Shown here piece after piece: positions 1 to 9,959 of a DNA stretch of 64,000 nucleotides (positions are counted from its first letter, which is position 1; every line of letters begins with the position of its first letter). The stretch spans positions 205,301 through 269,300 of the forward strand of contig BDDD01002677.1 of NCBI GenBank assembly GCA_001972305.1, written 5' to 3'. The stretch comes from Cephalotus follicularis. Lineage: Eukaryota > Streptophyta > Magnoliopsida > Oxalidales > Cephalotaceae. Under the pieces are notes generated by a model, which worked only from the letters and a program-made list of their open reading frames with translations, ran no database searches and had not been told where the DNA came from. The translations under genes were made by a program, and so were the position numbers.

Positions 1-569
1 AATAAATTATGGAAAAATCAATTAGATTAATTTTTCATCTTGATATTATTGGATATTATTCTTGGAGCATTTAGAATGGCTTAATCGAACCCTAGGGTAA
101 TTTTGGTAATTTATGAACACCACTGATATTAACTGAGATTTTAAAGGGTCCCTACCGAAAATGATTAGTACATAAATATGTTGGATATATTATGTCTTGG
201 TGAAAATTTATAAAATCAAATATCAGTTAGGTGGATCTTGTAAATTGTGGAAACACATTTGCTTGATCTTACTTAATCAATATTCGAAGGGATAAAATGA
301 GTTGGACTCATTTAAATAAGAGTTAGACTCATTTTTCATGACCAACCTGTCTAAGAGTCGATGCCTTTTGGGAAAGTGTCGACGCATAACACTAGACAAA
401 GCGTAGAGGCCTTCTGGGAAAACATCGATGCTAAACACATGGATAAACGTTGATGGCTTTTGAAAAGGCATCGATGTGTAGTGTTTTTATATATAAGTGT
501 CGACGCTTTGTCCCAAGGCGTCGACGCTTAGTGCACGACATTCCCTGGATGGACAAAATCATGCACACC
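1..569 (+). mobile_element. LTR fragment Z, left part (host of element A)
   Basis: This AT-rich sequence has no credible coding frame. It looks like the promoter-side part of an old chromovirus-type LTR: it carries an array of TCGA-core motifs (354-529) and a TATA-like run near 488, as the other LTRs in this window do. Element A inserted at 570-574, and the sequence appears to resume at 5177. The start of the LTR lies outside the window or is unrecognisable. Assignment to an LTR is inference from shared architecture, not from a paired copy. Confidence 0.5.
354..529 (+). repeat. TCGA-core motif array in LTR Z
   Basis: About seven spaced copies of a short motif related to GTGTCGACGC occur here. 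Several are full palindromes around TCGA; others are degraded to TCGATGC or CGTTGATG. Copies sit 20-35 bp apart, and the intervening bases often include a CCTTTTGGGAAA-like stretch. Confidence 0.7.
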
Positions 570-574
570 TTTTC
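570..574. repeat. Target-site duplication of element A
   Basis: TTTTC here is repeated exactly at 5172-5176, directly outside the TG and CA ends of element A. A 5-bp duplication is the size expected for LTR retrotransposon integrase. Confidence 0.85.
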
Positions 575-1090
575 TGTAACGCCCGAAAATTCAATTTCAT
601 GTATTATTGTAATCCTCGATGTAATCTTTACCTTGAATTAATAAAAGGCAGGTTTCCTGGTTGATATATTGAATTCAAGTTAACTTAGAGCATTTAGAGA
701 GTGATTCTAAGCGTAGTTGTGGAGATTTCTAGCCTGGACAGCCGACTGGTGCAATATACCAGCCGACTGTTGGACAAAAGGGGGAGGCAGTCGACTGGCG
801 TGAGGAACCAGTCGACTGGCCAACTATCGTGACACTTGGCAACAGAATGCCAGGCAAAGCACCCGACTTCCAGGGGAAGGCAGCCGACTGGATCGTGCCC
901 TATTTTATCTGCATGTGACGAGATCACATGCAGCCCTTGATAAGATAACTTGCAGGCGCCATCTGATCATAAATAGGACGTGTTGGGCATGCACTATCAT
1001 GTCAGGACCTGCAAAGACAGAGAGGAAGAGAAAAGGGGACATGTGGGTGAGCATGCATGTGATAGTGAGAGAGGAAAGCTCTTATGCCAT
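575..1090 (+). repeat. 5' LTR of element A, 3' end missing
   Basis: The copy aligns with 4553-5069 and then stops. The last 102 bp of the LTR (5070-5171 in the 3' copy) and the primer binding site are absent, and leader sequence close to gag follows directly. An array of CAGYCGACTGG motifs lies at 739-891. A weak TATA-like CATAAATAG sits at 968-976. Confidence 0.9.
739..891 (+). repeat. CAGYCGACTGG motif array, 5' LTR of A
   Basis: Six copies of CAGYCGACTGG or close variants begin near 739, 760, 788, 809, 858 and 881. The form with T at the variable base contains the palindrome CAGTCGACTG. The same array is repeated in the 3' LTR at 4718-4870. Confidence 0.85.
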
Positions 1091-1135
1091 GCTTGAGATG
1101 ACTACTAATGACATCTTTTCCACATAGGAAACAAT

Positions 1136-1734
1136 ATGGACAGAAGAGGAAGAGCTAAGGCTGTTGAGGGGAGTGCTCCTCAGGGAACAAATGATGGGAG
1201 AGATCCACTGGATCGAATGGCCGACTACTTCTAACAACAGATGACTGTTGATCCGGCCAACCTAGAAGACATGCGGCGATGGTACATAGATCATGGAAAT
1301 GACCATTTCCTTCAACATATGGTTGCTAATACAGCGCCCCTGGAAGAGATGCGGCAGCTGTGTATTGAGACCCAGCAAGTTAAGCGGACTAGACCAGCTC
1401 CGCCAGAATGGCATGATGGTGACTCTTCAACCAAGTCATCAAGGAATAGTTATCAGCAAACGGCCACTAAGGGAACTCCGAGTCAAGAAGGTGATATACG
1501 GCCTGGAGCTTGCTTTCACTGTGGTCGTAAGGGCCACAAACAGAAGAATTGCTGGAGGATGAATGAACTGTGTTTCAGGTGCGGGGCACCTGGTCATTCG
1601 GTGAAGGATTGTCCAAAGAATCCTGCTACGGCGCCTACGGGGCCTATAAGCAATAGCGATGCCACAACTGGACCTTCGTAGCGGGGAGGCAAGGGCAAGG
1701 GCATCATGAGAGGTACGATTTTCATTCTTGCTTG
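1136..1734 (+). pseudogene. gag: gag of element A, capsid region deleted
   Basis: The start codon follows an acceptor-like CCACATAG. The first 32 codons match the basic N-terminus of the gag genes of E and F; a TAA at 1233-1235 then replaces a Gln codon. After it the frame is open for about 146 codons. A roughly 24-residue block with the pattern Q-x-M...(E)EMR is present twice. The capsid part seen in F (from the FMRQNP motif to the region before the Ser/Lys-rich linker) is missing, and the frame continues straight into the linker and two zinc knuckles, CFHCGRKGHKQKNC and CFRCGAPGHSVKDC. The product would bind RNA but lack the capsid fold. The deletion kept the frame, which could be chance or could mark a non-autonomous derivative. 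Confidence 0.85.
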
Positions 1735-1990
1735 CATCATACTCGACCATAATGTTGTTAACTGGTTGACCTTATTACAACCGTGATTAAATGAATGTTA
1801 AGTTGGACTCTTGGGACTAACTAACGGGTAATAGAATGATGGTTCATAGTACCATATTAATGAACAGTTATATACATGTATAGGTTAGTACGAGACCACA
1901 AGTATGCTTAGTAACCTTCTAGAACCCGGATAACATAATCAGAGATTACGAATCGTATCGCTTGGATAGTGATTCACAGTTTTGAGTCGA
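1735..1990. other. Unrelated filler replacing protease and N-terminal RT in A
   Basis: Homology to F stops near 1734, at the residues before protease, and resumes near 1991 inside reverse transcriptase. In F the same interval is about 890 bp. The 256 bp here have no retroelement coding similarity in any frame and look like sequence captured during repair of a break. Its source is not visible in the window. Confidence 0.6.
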
Positions 1991-4509
1991 GGGCGCTCTC
2001 CAAGCTCGATTTGGGATCGGATATCACCAGTTGAGGGTGAGGGAAGGAGATATTGAGAAGACTGCTTTCCGGACAAGATACGGTCACTATGAGTTCCTTG
2101 TGATGCCTTTTGGTGTTACCAATGCACCGGCTGCGTTCATGTCATTGATGAACGACGAGTTTCGACCGTACTTGGACCAGTTTGACGTTGTATTTATTGA
2201 CGACGTGCTTATATACTCGAGGAGCGAGGAGGAGCATGCTTGCCATATGAGGTTGGCTTTGGAGATACTCTGAGAGCACCAGCTGTATGCCAAATTCAGT
2301 AAGTGTGAATTTTGTCTTGACCGTGTGATCTTTCTTGGTCACATTGTATCTGGGGAAGGTTTGGCGGTGGATCCGTCAAAGATAGAGGTAGTGCGAGATT
2401 GGCCACAGCCGAGGAATGTAACGGAGGTACGCAGTTTTCTTGGCTTGGCGGGGTATTACAGAAGGTTTATCCCGAATTTTTCGAGAATATCTGAGCCCTT
2501 GACTAGATTGACCCAGAAGAAGTCCATGTTTGTCTGGGATGATGATTGCGAAGCTAGTTTCCGTGAACTGAAGGATCGGTTGGTCTCCGCTCCTATCTTT
2601 GCATTACCTGAGGGTAATGAGGGCTTTACAGTTTATAGCGATGCATCGGGTAAGGGCTTGGGCTGCGTGCTGATGCAGCGAGGAAAAGTGATTGCTTATG
2701 CTTCTAGGAAGCTGAAGCCGTATGAAGGAAAGTACCCAACTCATGACCTTCAACTTGCAGCTATTATTTTTGCCCTTCAGAAGTGGAGACACTATCTTTA
2801 TGGGGCGCAGTTTGAGATCTTTACGGATCATAAAAGTTTGAGGTACCTGTTGTGTCAGGACACACTGAACATGAGACAGCGCATGTGGGTAGAGTTCTTT
2901 AATGATTATGACTGTAGTATCCAGTACCACCCGGGGAAAGCGAATGTAGTCGCTGATGCCTTGAGCCGCAAGGCTATGGTTGCTAGTACAATGGTGTCGC
3001 AATGGAAGATGTTAGAAGACTTCCAAGAATGGTCTCCATTCAATCAGTCACCAGGGGTCTTTCTAGCTGACATGCGGGTAGAACCAGTGTTCCTGCATCA
3101 CATCAAAGATGCACAACCACATGATCCTGAATTGCAGCGGATTCGGGAGAATCTGGATTCAGAGTCTGATTTTAGAGTACATTATGATGGTATTATGAGA
3201 TATCGGGGACGTGTATGTCTTCCGAATGAACCGAGACTAAAGGATGAGCTACTCCGCGGGGCTCATAAATCTCTATACAGTATCCATCCTGGTAGCACCA
3301 AGATGTACCAAGACATGAAGAAAACTTATTGGTGGCCCGGTATGAAGCGCGAGATTGCTGAATATGTCGCCAAGTGTTTGACTTGCCAGAGGGTCAAGGC
3401 CGAGAACCAAAGACCTGCAGGACTGTTACAGTCATTACCAGTGGCAGAGTGGGAATGGGAACACATCACGATGGACTTTGTTTCTGGATTTCCACTGACT
3501 AGGCAACGACATAATGCCGTGTGGGTTATTGTTGATAGACTCACCAAATCAACGCACTTCTTGCCCACACATGTCACTGATTCTGCGAGAAAGTTGGCTC
3601 GATTGTATATGAAGGAGATTGTGAGGCTTCACGGTGTTCCGGTGAGCATTGTTTGCGATAGGGATTCGATCTTCACTTCCAACTTCTGGAAGAGATTTCA
3701 GACAGCCTTCGGACAAGATTGAATCTCAGTACTGCTTTCCACCCTCAGACAGACGGACAGTCGGAGCGTACCATCCAAACCTTGGATGACATGCTTCGAG
3801 ATTGTGTCATCGATTTTGGTGGAACCTGGGAAGACCATATCCCTCTGATATAGTTTTCGTATAATAACAGCTATCAATCGAGTATTGGTATGGCTCCATA
3901 CGAGGCACTGTATGGGAGAAAGTGTAGGTCACCTGTCTTTTGGGACGAAGTTGGGGAATGACCATTGCTTGGGTCGGATTTGGTGGAGGAGACTTCGGAG
4001 AAAGTCAAGTTCATCAGAGAAAAGTTGCTAGCAACGCAGAGTCGGCATAAGAGCTATGTCGACAGTGTGAAGAGAAGGACTTTAACCTTCAATGTTAGGG
4101 ATCACGTGTTTTTGAAGATATCTCCGTGGAAAGGGGTGCAAAGATTCAGGAAGAAGGGCAAGCTAGCGCACGCTATATTGGTCCTTTTGAGATCCTGGAG
4201 AGGGTTGGGGAGGTAGCTTATCAGTTGGACTTGCCTCCTACATTCTCAGGTGTACATGATGTGTTCCATGTATCGATGCTACGAGGGTATATCCGAGATC
4301 CATCACATGTCTTGGATTATGACTCGGTTACGGTGAGGGATGATCTTTCCTGCGAGGAGTCGCCCGTGAGGATTTTGGATTGGAAGACACAAGTATTGAG
4401 GAACCAAACCATTCCGATGGTAAAGGTTCAGTGACAATTTCATCGGCCAGATGAAGCAACTTGGGAACGTGAGGTTGACATCTGAGAGCGTTACCCGCAT
4501 TTGTTTTAG
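1991..4509 (+). pseudogene. pol: pol of element A: RT (partial), RNase H, integrase, partial chromodomain
   Basis: Coding sequence resumes before the RT palm. The FIDDV catalytic motif is near 2200, followed by a TGA at 2271-2273. From 2325 to about 3712 the frame is open through the RT connection, RNase H (YSDAS, TDHKSL, ADALSRK) and integrase, with an HHCC zinc finger and the first two core Asp residues (TMDF, CDRD). A one-base loss near 3712 shifts the frame before the catalytic Glu in SERT. Further stops fall near 3853 and 3958. A second frame change near 4120-4200 leads into the C-terminal domain and chromodomain, which reads to VKVQ and then meets UGA 4432 and UGA 4483 before the TAG at 4507. 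The enzyme set is standard for Metaviridae; this copy cannot make it. Confidence 0.9.
4432..4434 (+). other. In-frame UGA at the chromodomain tryptophan (element A)
   Basis: The codon stands where D keeps Trp in the VKVLW motif of its chromodomain, the residue matching one of the three aromatic cage positions of HP1. The downstream frame continues with HRPDEATWE. The context is CAG UGA CAA. F (62470) and I (34561) have UGA at the same codon. A second UGA, 17 codons on at 4483-4485, is also shared with F. Confidence 0.8.
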
Positions 4510-4538
4510 TATATGTAAATTCGAGGACGAATTTCTTT

Positions 4539-4552
4539 GAAGAAGGGAGGAT
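4539..4552 (+). other. Polypurine tract of element A
   Basis: The purine-rich run TTGAAGAAGGGAGGA directly precedes the TGTAACG start of the 3' LTR. In LTR elements this tract primes plus-strand synthesis. Confidence 0.75.
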
Positions 4553-5171
4553 TGTAACGCCGGGAAATTCAATTTCATGTATTATTGTAATCCTCGATGT
4601 AATCTTTACCTTGAATTAATAAAAGGCAGATTTCCTGGTTGATATCTTGAATTCAAGTTAACTTAGAGCATTTAGAAGAGTGATCCTAAGCGTAGTTGTG
4701 GAGATTTCTAGCCTGGACAGCCGACTGGTGCAATATACCAGCCGACTGTTGGACAAAAGGGGGAGGCAGTCGACTAGCGTGAGGAACCAGTCGACTGGCC
4801 AACTATCGTGACACTTGGCAACAGACTGCAAGGTGAAGCAGCCGACTATCAGGGGAAGGCAGCCGACTGGATCGTGCCCTGTTTTATCTGCATGTGACAA
4901 GATCACATGCAGCCCTTGATAAGATAACTTGCAGGCGCCATCTGATCATAAATAGGACGTGTTGGGCATGCACCATCATGTCAGGACCTGCAAAGACAGA
5001 GAGGAAGAGAAAAGGGGACATGTGGGTGAGCATGCATGTGATAGTGAGAGAGGAAAGCTCTTATGCCATAAAGGTTTTTATTTATTGGTAAATTTGCATG
5101 AGCTGGATTATTTTATGTTGATTGCCTTACCACTTTATATGTTGTCTTAATTTGGAAAACGGGGTCTGACA
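4553..5171 (+). repeat. 3' LTR of element A (619 bp)
   Basis: It begins TGTAACGCC and ends GGGGTCTGACA. It includes the CAGYCGACTGG array at 4718-4870. The last 102 bp resemble the tail of the 5' LTR of F (GCATGAGCTG, then TTGATTGCC, then CGGGG...TGACA). Compared with LTRs of 2-2.8 kb elsewhere in the window it is very short, so this subfamily has probably lost the central part of the LTR. Confidence 0.9.
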
Positions 5172-5176
5172 TTTTC

Positions 5177-5834
5177 ACTTTCCCACTACCTCCCATTACC
5201 GATAGTTTTCTCCCCTCTTAGCATGATGGGAATCATGTTATCTGATCATGGGGTGATTTCCTTAATAGTAGGGACATGTTGTTTGGTAGTGGGCATGTTG
5301 GACATATGTTTTAGAGGGAGAGAAACGGGGCTGGGAGATTGGATTTTTCAGTTGAGAGAGCATTGTGACTTCTTGCTGAGAAAAGAGAAATGGTTCTCTG
5401 CATACTTAGAGTTACATCCCTTCACTGATTTATTCATTAAGCTTTGTAGATTATCTAGGGTGGATTGACATTGACAACACTTGTCAATTTCAATATTCTC
5501 TTTGTAAGCATTGTGTGAGAGAGAAAAATAGTGACTGTTTTTCATTCCTTACTGGGCTGGAGTTGCTGGTTTTCGGGTCAGTAGAAGCAGGCGCATTTAG
5601 AACCTAGTGACTTGGAGGAAGTTAATTCTTGGTGGGTGTTCTACTCAAGCTTGAACCGGCAAAGAACGAAGGAGCCATCACCATAGGGTATGAACTCCTT
5701 GTCTCTCTCTTGTTGCTATGTCACCATTGCATGCAATGGTGACACCAATTCAATTATTGTGATGATGTGGTGATCCTTGTAGCTTGTGTTTATGCATAAA
5801 TGGATTTGTTTTCGGTGTCTTTCCGCAGCCATTT
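5177..5834 (+). mobile_element. LTR fragment Z, right part
   Basis: After the right TSD of A, noncoding sequence continues with T/C- and GAGAGA-rich stretches typical of the transcribed part of these LTRs. CATCACCATAGGGTATGAA near 5675 resembles an exon-intron border. No long frame with recognisable content is present. The right border, where minus-strand element B begins, is approximate. I infer that this is the continuation of 1-569. Confidence 0.45.
5719..5744. repeat. Perfect 26-bp palindrome
   Basis: The half-site TGTCACCATTGCA is followed without spacer by its exact reverse complement, centred between 5731 and 5732. Confidence 0.9.
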
Positions 5835-5924
5835 TGTTATTAAAAGTTATGTTTTGCACCCATTACACCTAAGCCATTTTTGAACCTCCGGGAACGTTCT
5901 ACCATTTCCATCAGTAGAGTCCCA

Positions 5925-8900
5925 TTTGGTAACTGATGTTCAACCTTAACCTGTTGACAAACAAGACATCTTGATACAAAGTCCGCAATTTCCCTTTTCA
6001 TATTGTTCCACCAATATAGGTCTCGCAAATCCCTATACATCTTTGTACTTCTAGGGTGGACTAAAAATTCCGAAATATGTGCTTCCGTCAAAACTTCATT
6101 CTTCAAATCCGCAGTGGCTGGGACACCCAATCTTGAATCGAATCTCAAAATACCATTGACTCCCATGTTAAAATGTTTTACTTTTCCATTCCGCACTTCA
6201 TCTGCTATCTCCTTGAGCTCCAAATTGTCAAACTGACATTGCTTTATTCTTTCAACTAGAGCTGCTTGAGGTATAACTTGAGATAGGGAAGTTCATTCTC
6301 CTTGTTTTCTAACTTCCAAGTTCAACCTTTGGAAATCTCTTATTAATTCCTCATGTACGGTAAGCATTGCCAAAGTTCTCGTACTCTTTCGACTCGGGGC
6401 ATCCGAAACGACATTTGCTTTTCCCGGATGATACTGAATGGTGCAATCATAATCCTTAAGGAGTTCAAGGAGTTCAAGCCATCTCCTTTGCCTCATGTTT
6501 AACTCCTTCTGGGTGGAAATATATTTGAGACTTTTGTGATCAGTGAAAATTTCACACTTTTCTCTATAAAGATAGTGCCGCCAAATCTTTAGTGCAAAGA
6601 TGACTGCAGCTAATTGAAGATTACCGCCTAATCACTAGTGCAAAGATGACTGCAGCTAACTGAAGATCATGGGTAGGGTAATTCTTTTCATGCGCTTAAA
6701 GCTGTCTAGAAGCATAAGCGATCACCTTCCCTTGTTGCATCAACACACAACCAAGCCCTCTGCGAGATGCATCGCTATACACCACAAAACCTCCTGATCC
6801 AGATGGCAAGGCTAATATTGGTGCATTCATCAACCCCTCATTTAATTCCAAGAATCTTCTTTCGCATTGGTTAGACCATTCAAAATTAACATTCTGCTGC
6901 ATCAACCTTGTAAGAGGGTTTGCAATGCGAGAGAAATTTTCGACAAGTCTTTGATAGAAGCCTGCAAATCCCAAGAAACTTCGGATCTCGGCTACCGTTG
7001 TTGATCTCTGCCATTCTCTTATTGCCTCTGTTTTAGTTGGGTGTACAGAAATACCTTCCCATGTGATCACGTGACCCAAAAAGGATACATCCTCCATCCA
7101 AATTTGTCATTTATTGAACTTAGCATAAAGGCTTTCCTTCCTCAGTGTTTGTAACATGCTAGTTATGTGCTATTCATGTTCTTCTCGACTTTCTGAATAT
7201 ACCAAAATGTCATCAATGAAAACTATCATGAATTGATCCAGAAATTTGTTGAATATCCTATTCATCAAATCCATGAATACAGCTGGAGCATTCGTTAATC
7301 CAAATGACATTATAAAAAACTCGTAATGACCATATCTTGTTCTAAAAGCAGTTTTCAGTATATCATCTTTCTTAATGACCATTCTTGATCTGATCAAATA
7401 AATCGTCGATCCTTAGCAGTGGATACTTGTTCTTGATGGTTACTCGATTCAGTTCTTGATAATCTATACAGAGTCTCATTGTCCCATCTTTCTTCTTTAC
7501 AAACAACTCTGGTGCACCCCATGGTGATACACTCGGTCGGATAAATCCTTTATCCAAAAGTTCTTGCAACTGATCCTTCAATTCTTTCAACTCAGTTGGC
7601 GCCATTTGGTAAGGACTCTTTGAAATAGGAGCCGTTCTAGGGACTATATCAATTGCAAATTCTACTTCTCGATCTGGTGGTATGCCAGGTAGATCTTCAG
7701 GAAATACATCCGTAAATTCTTTAACAATATGAACATCTTCTATCCTCATCTTCTCTTCCTTGGTGTCCACTACGTATGCGAGGTAACCTTCGCAACCGCT
7801 TTTCAACAACCGTTTAGCTTGAATTGTTGATATGAAGTTTAAAGGTTTACTAACTCCCGCACTTCGGAAGATAAACTCGAATTCATTAGGTATAGCAAAC
7901 CTAACTTCCTTCAAAAAATAGTCGACACTAGCATGATTTGCCGAGGGCTAATCCATGCCTAGTATTATGTCAAAATTCAGGATTGCTAGAGGTATTAGGT
8001 CTACTAGCAACTTCCTATCACAAAGCTCTAGGTCACATGACCTATATACTTTATCAGCTAACAAGGTATTTCCATTTGGTCTTTCGACTACTAAACCTAT
8101 CTCCAAATGTTGTGATGGGGTACTTAAATATCATACAAAAGATAAAGACACAAATGAATGCGTCGCTCCCTTATCAAACAATATATAAGCAGCTTTAGAG
8201 CATATTGGAAAAGTACCTACCACCACGTCATTGGGATTTTCCACCTCATTAGCTGTCTTAGCAGATGTCCTAGCCGGTGCTCTTTGTTGTATTCCACCCT
8301 CTCCTTGTCCTCCCATCTTTGGTCTAGTACATTGGTTTGACATGTGCCCTTCCTGGCCACAATTATAGCATCTGATTGGTCGTTGAGCTTGATTTTTCCC
8401 TTGCTGACACTCCATTGCCTGATGTCCTTGCTTTCCATACTTATAGCAAGCTCCCGTTCCTTGTAAACATTTTCCACAATGAACCTTCCCACATTGTTGA
8501 CAAGTTTTAGGGTCATATTTTGCTTTCTTATTCTTGTTGTCATAGGATTCTCCTGCCTTCCTCTTTCCTTGTCCCTGCTCTGCCCATTTTTGTTGATATT
8601 TTTTATTGTCCATATCTATCCTTAACGCATATCTCAATACTACTTCATAGGTTTTTAGATCTTGTGCTATCAATAACCTTCAAATGTGAGGTTTTAGACC
8701 TTGGCAAAACCTGCTTTCCCTTCGCTCTTCCGTTGCTACCATGTGAGCCGCATATGTAGACAATCTCGCAAAGTTCGCCTCATATTGAGCTACGGTTTCT
8801 GACTCGCCCTGCTCAAGTCGGAGGAATGCCTCCTCCATCTTCTCCTTCATTGCCTGAGGAAAATATTTGTCCATAAATATTTTCTTAAACTCTTCCCATG

Positions 8901-9276
8901 TCATTGCTTCTAACTCTCGTCGTGTTTTCGTTCTTTCAATCATGTTCCACCATTGATCAGCTTCTCCTTCTAACTTGTAGATTGAAAATTCTACCTTCTG
9001 ATGGTCATTGAAATTTAATGCTCTGAAAATCTTTTCGATCCCTTGAATCCATGTCTCAGCTTCCAAAGGATCTACTATTCACGAGAAGGCCTTTGGATTT
9101 TGTCTCGTGAATTGCTCAAGGGTTTCCCTTGCTGGCAAAGGCGCTTGATGATTATTATTGTTATTGGCAATAACCTGAGCCAATTAATTTAACACCGCGG
9201 TTAGAAAGTTATTTTCTCCATCTTCTTGTACATTCTCGTTTCTTCTTTGACCACTATCTCTTCTTACGTTAACCAT
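5925..9276 (-). pseudogene. gag-pol: gag-pol of element B, broken
   Basis: Translation would start at the ATG at 9276 (MVNVRRDSG). One frame runs from there to about 7372 with a few stops (near 9186, 9070 and 8675). Gag has the WW-rich capsid core (QWWNMIERT, EEFKKIFMDKYFP) and knuckles CYKYGKQGHQAMEC and CYNCGQEGHMSNQC. In the protease, FDKGATHSF keeps Asp but has Lys where Ser or Thr of the DSG/DTG triad is expected. RT shows the FVKKKDG and YQELN motifs, then loses about 20 codons with a frame change near 7390 before FIDDILVYS. RNase H has YSDAS, with another frame change near 6650. Integrase keeps H-H-C-C ending at CLVCQQVKVEH, then similarity ends. No product is likely. Confidence 0.88.
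6591..6667. repeat. Local 31-bp duplication inside RNase H of element B
   Basis: AGTGCAAAGATGACTGCAGC and its continuation occurs at 6591-6621 and again at 6637-6667 with one mismatch (period 46 bp). It disrupts the RNase H frame and was probably created by replication slippage or break repair. Confidence 0.85.
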
Positions 9277-9491
9277 CTAGTTCGCATTCAAAAATTAGTT
9301 CTTAGCCTTAAACAATTCTACTCATATGTTAGGCAAAAAAGTTTAAATTCTAATACTCAAGATTTTACAAAGAACAAACACGTTTTATTTATAGTACATT
9401 TTCTTTATACATATCTTACATTACCTTTATACATATCTTACATTTCTACATTTTTTTTTTACATATCATACCAAGTTTCTTCATTGTCACT

Positions 9492-9893
9492 CTAGTCTTC
9501 ATCACTAGACTCATCAACATCGGGTAACTCCTCTTGAATTCGTCTTATCATCATCCTCAGATTTTCTCTAACTCCTCGCATGATTATTCTGTCAATTCCC
9601 CAAATATACCTTAAAAGGACATTTAAACATGACTTGATTTCGCTAAGGATTTCATCTTCTCTCGCTATCTCTTGGCCATACTCTTCCTTCATTTGATATA
9701 TATATATATATATGTATGTATAGAATTTCTCTCGATTATTTGTTATAGTATGTCTCAAATTTTTCTTTTCTTCTCGGAGTTCTTGATTTTTAGCCATTAA
9801 AACTTGTAGTTGCCATTCTACTCGTTCAGATGATCCACAACGAGAGAATCTCGTACTAGCATCCGAGTTGTAAGATTCACTTGTTGTTGACAT
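9492..9893 (-). CDS. Small coiled-coil ORF between primer site and gag of element B
   Basis: This open frame of 133 residues begins about 55 bp inside the primer site and ends about 215 bp before the gag ATG, on the same strand. The protein starts MSTTSESYNSD and has a Ser-rich head. A probable coiled coil follows (LQVLMAKNQELREEKKNLRH), then a YIYIYIY stretch encoded by a TA microsatellite, a second charged helix and an acidic tail (DVDESSDED). It has no cysteine knuckle, protease or RT motif. Being uninterrupted while the adjacent gag-pol is riddled with stops is mild evidence that it is real, though at this length it could be chance. I do not recognise the family. A role in assembly or RNA packaging would be a guess. 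Confidence 0.45.
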   Translation of the reverse strand: MSTTSESYNSDASTRFSRCGSSERVEWQLQVLMAKNQELREEKKNLRHTITNNREKFYTYIYIYIYQMKEEYGQEIAREDEILSEIKSCLNVLLRYIWGIDRIIMRGVRENLRMMIRRIQEELPDVDESSDED

Positions 9894-9947
9894 CTGAAAA
9901 TCAGGTTAGCAAATACACAATTTATATCCTCAAATATAATAAACAAT

Positions 9948-9959
9948 TCTCTGATACCA
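9948..9959 (-). other. Primer binding site of element B
   Basis: Read on the minus strand the sequence is TGGTATCAGAGA, matching the initiator Met-tRNA 3' end complement typical of plant Ty3/gypsy elements. It lies 5 bp from the LTR edge at 9965. Confidence 0.85.

Larger units (their letters stand above)
575..5171 (+). mobile_element. Element A: Ty3/gypsy chromovirus with internal deletions
   Basis: This is a complete insertion bounded by LTR termini TGTAACG and TCTGACA and by TTTTC duplications. At about 4.6 kb it is shorter than F, the related element at 57655-63083. Three losses explain this: the end of the 5' LTR with the primer site, the capsid part of gag, and protease with the first part of reverse transcriptase. 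The remaining pol order is RT, RNase H, integrase and partial chromodomain, which places it in the chromovirus lineage. Its gag start and LTR resemble those of F and E. The two LTR copies differ at roughly 15-20 positions over 516 bp by eye, so the insertion is not recent. Confidence 0.9.

Noticed and set aside
2604-3002. 132-codon minus-strand frame
   Set aside because: It is the antisense shadow of the RT and RNase H region of element A; a similar shadow exists at 60713-61045 over F.
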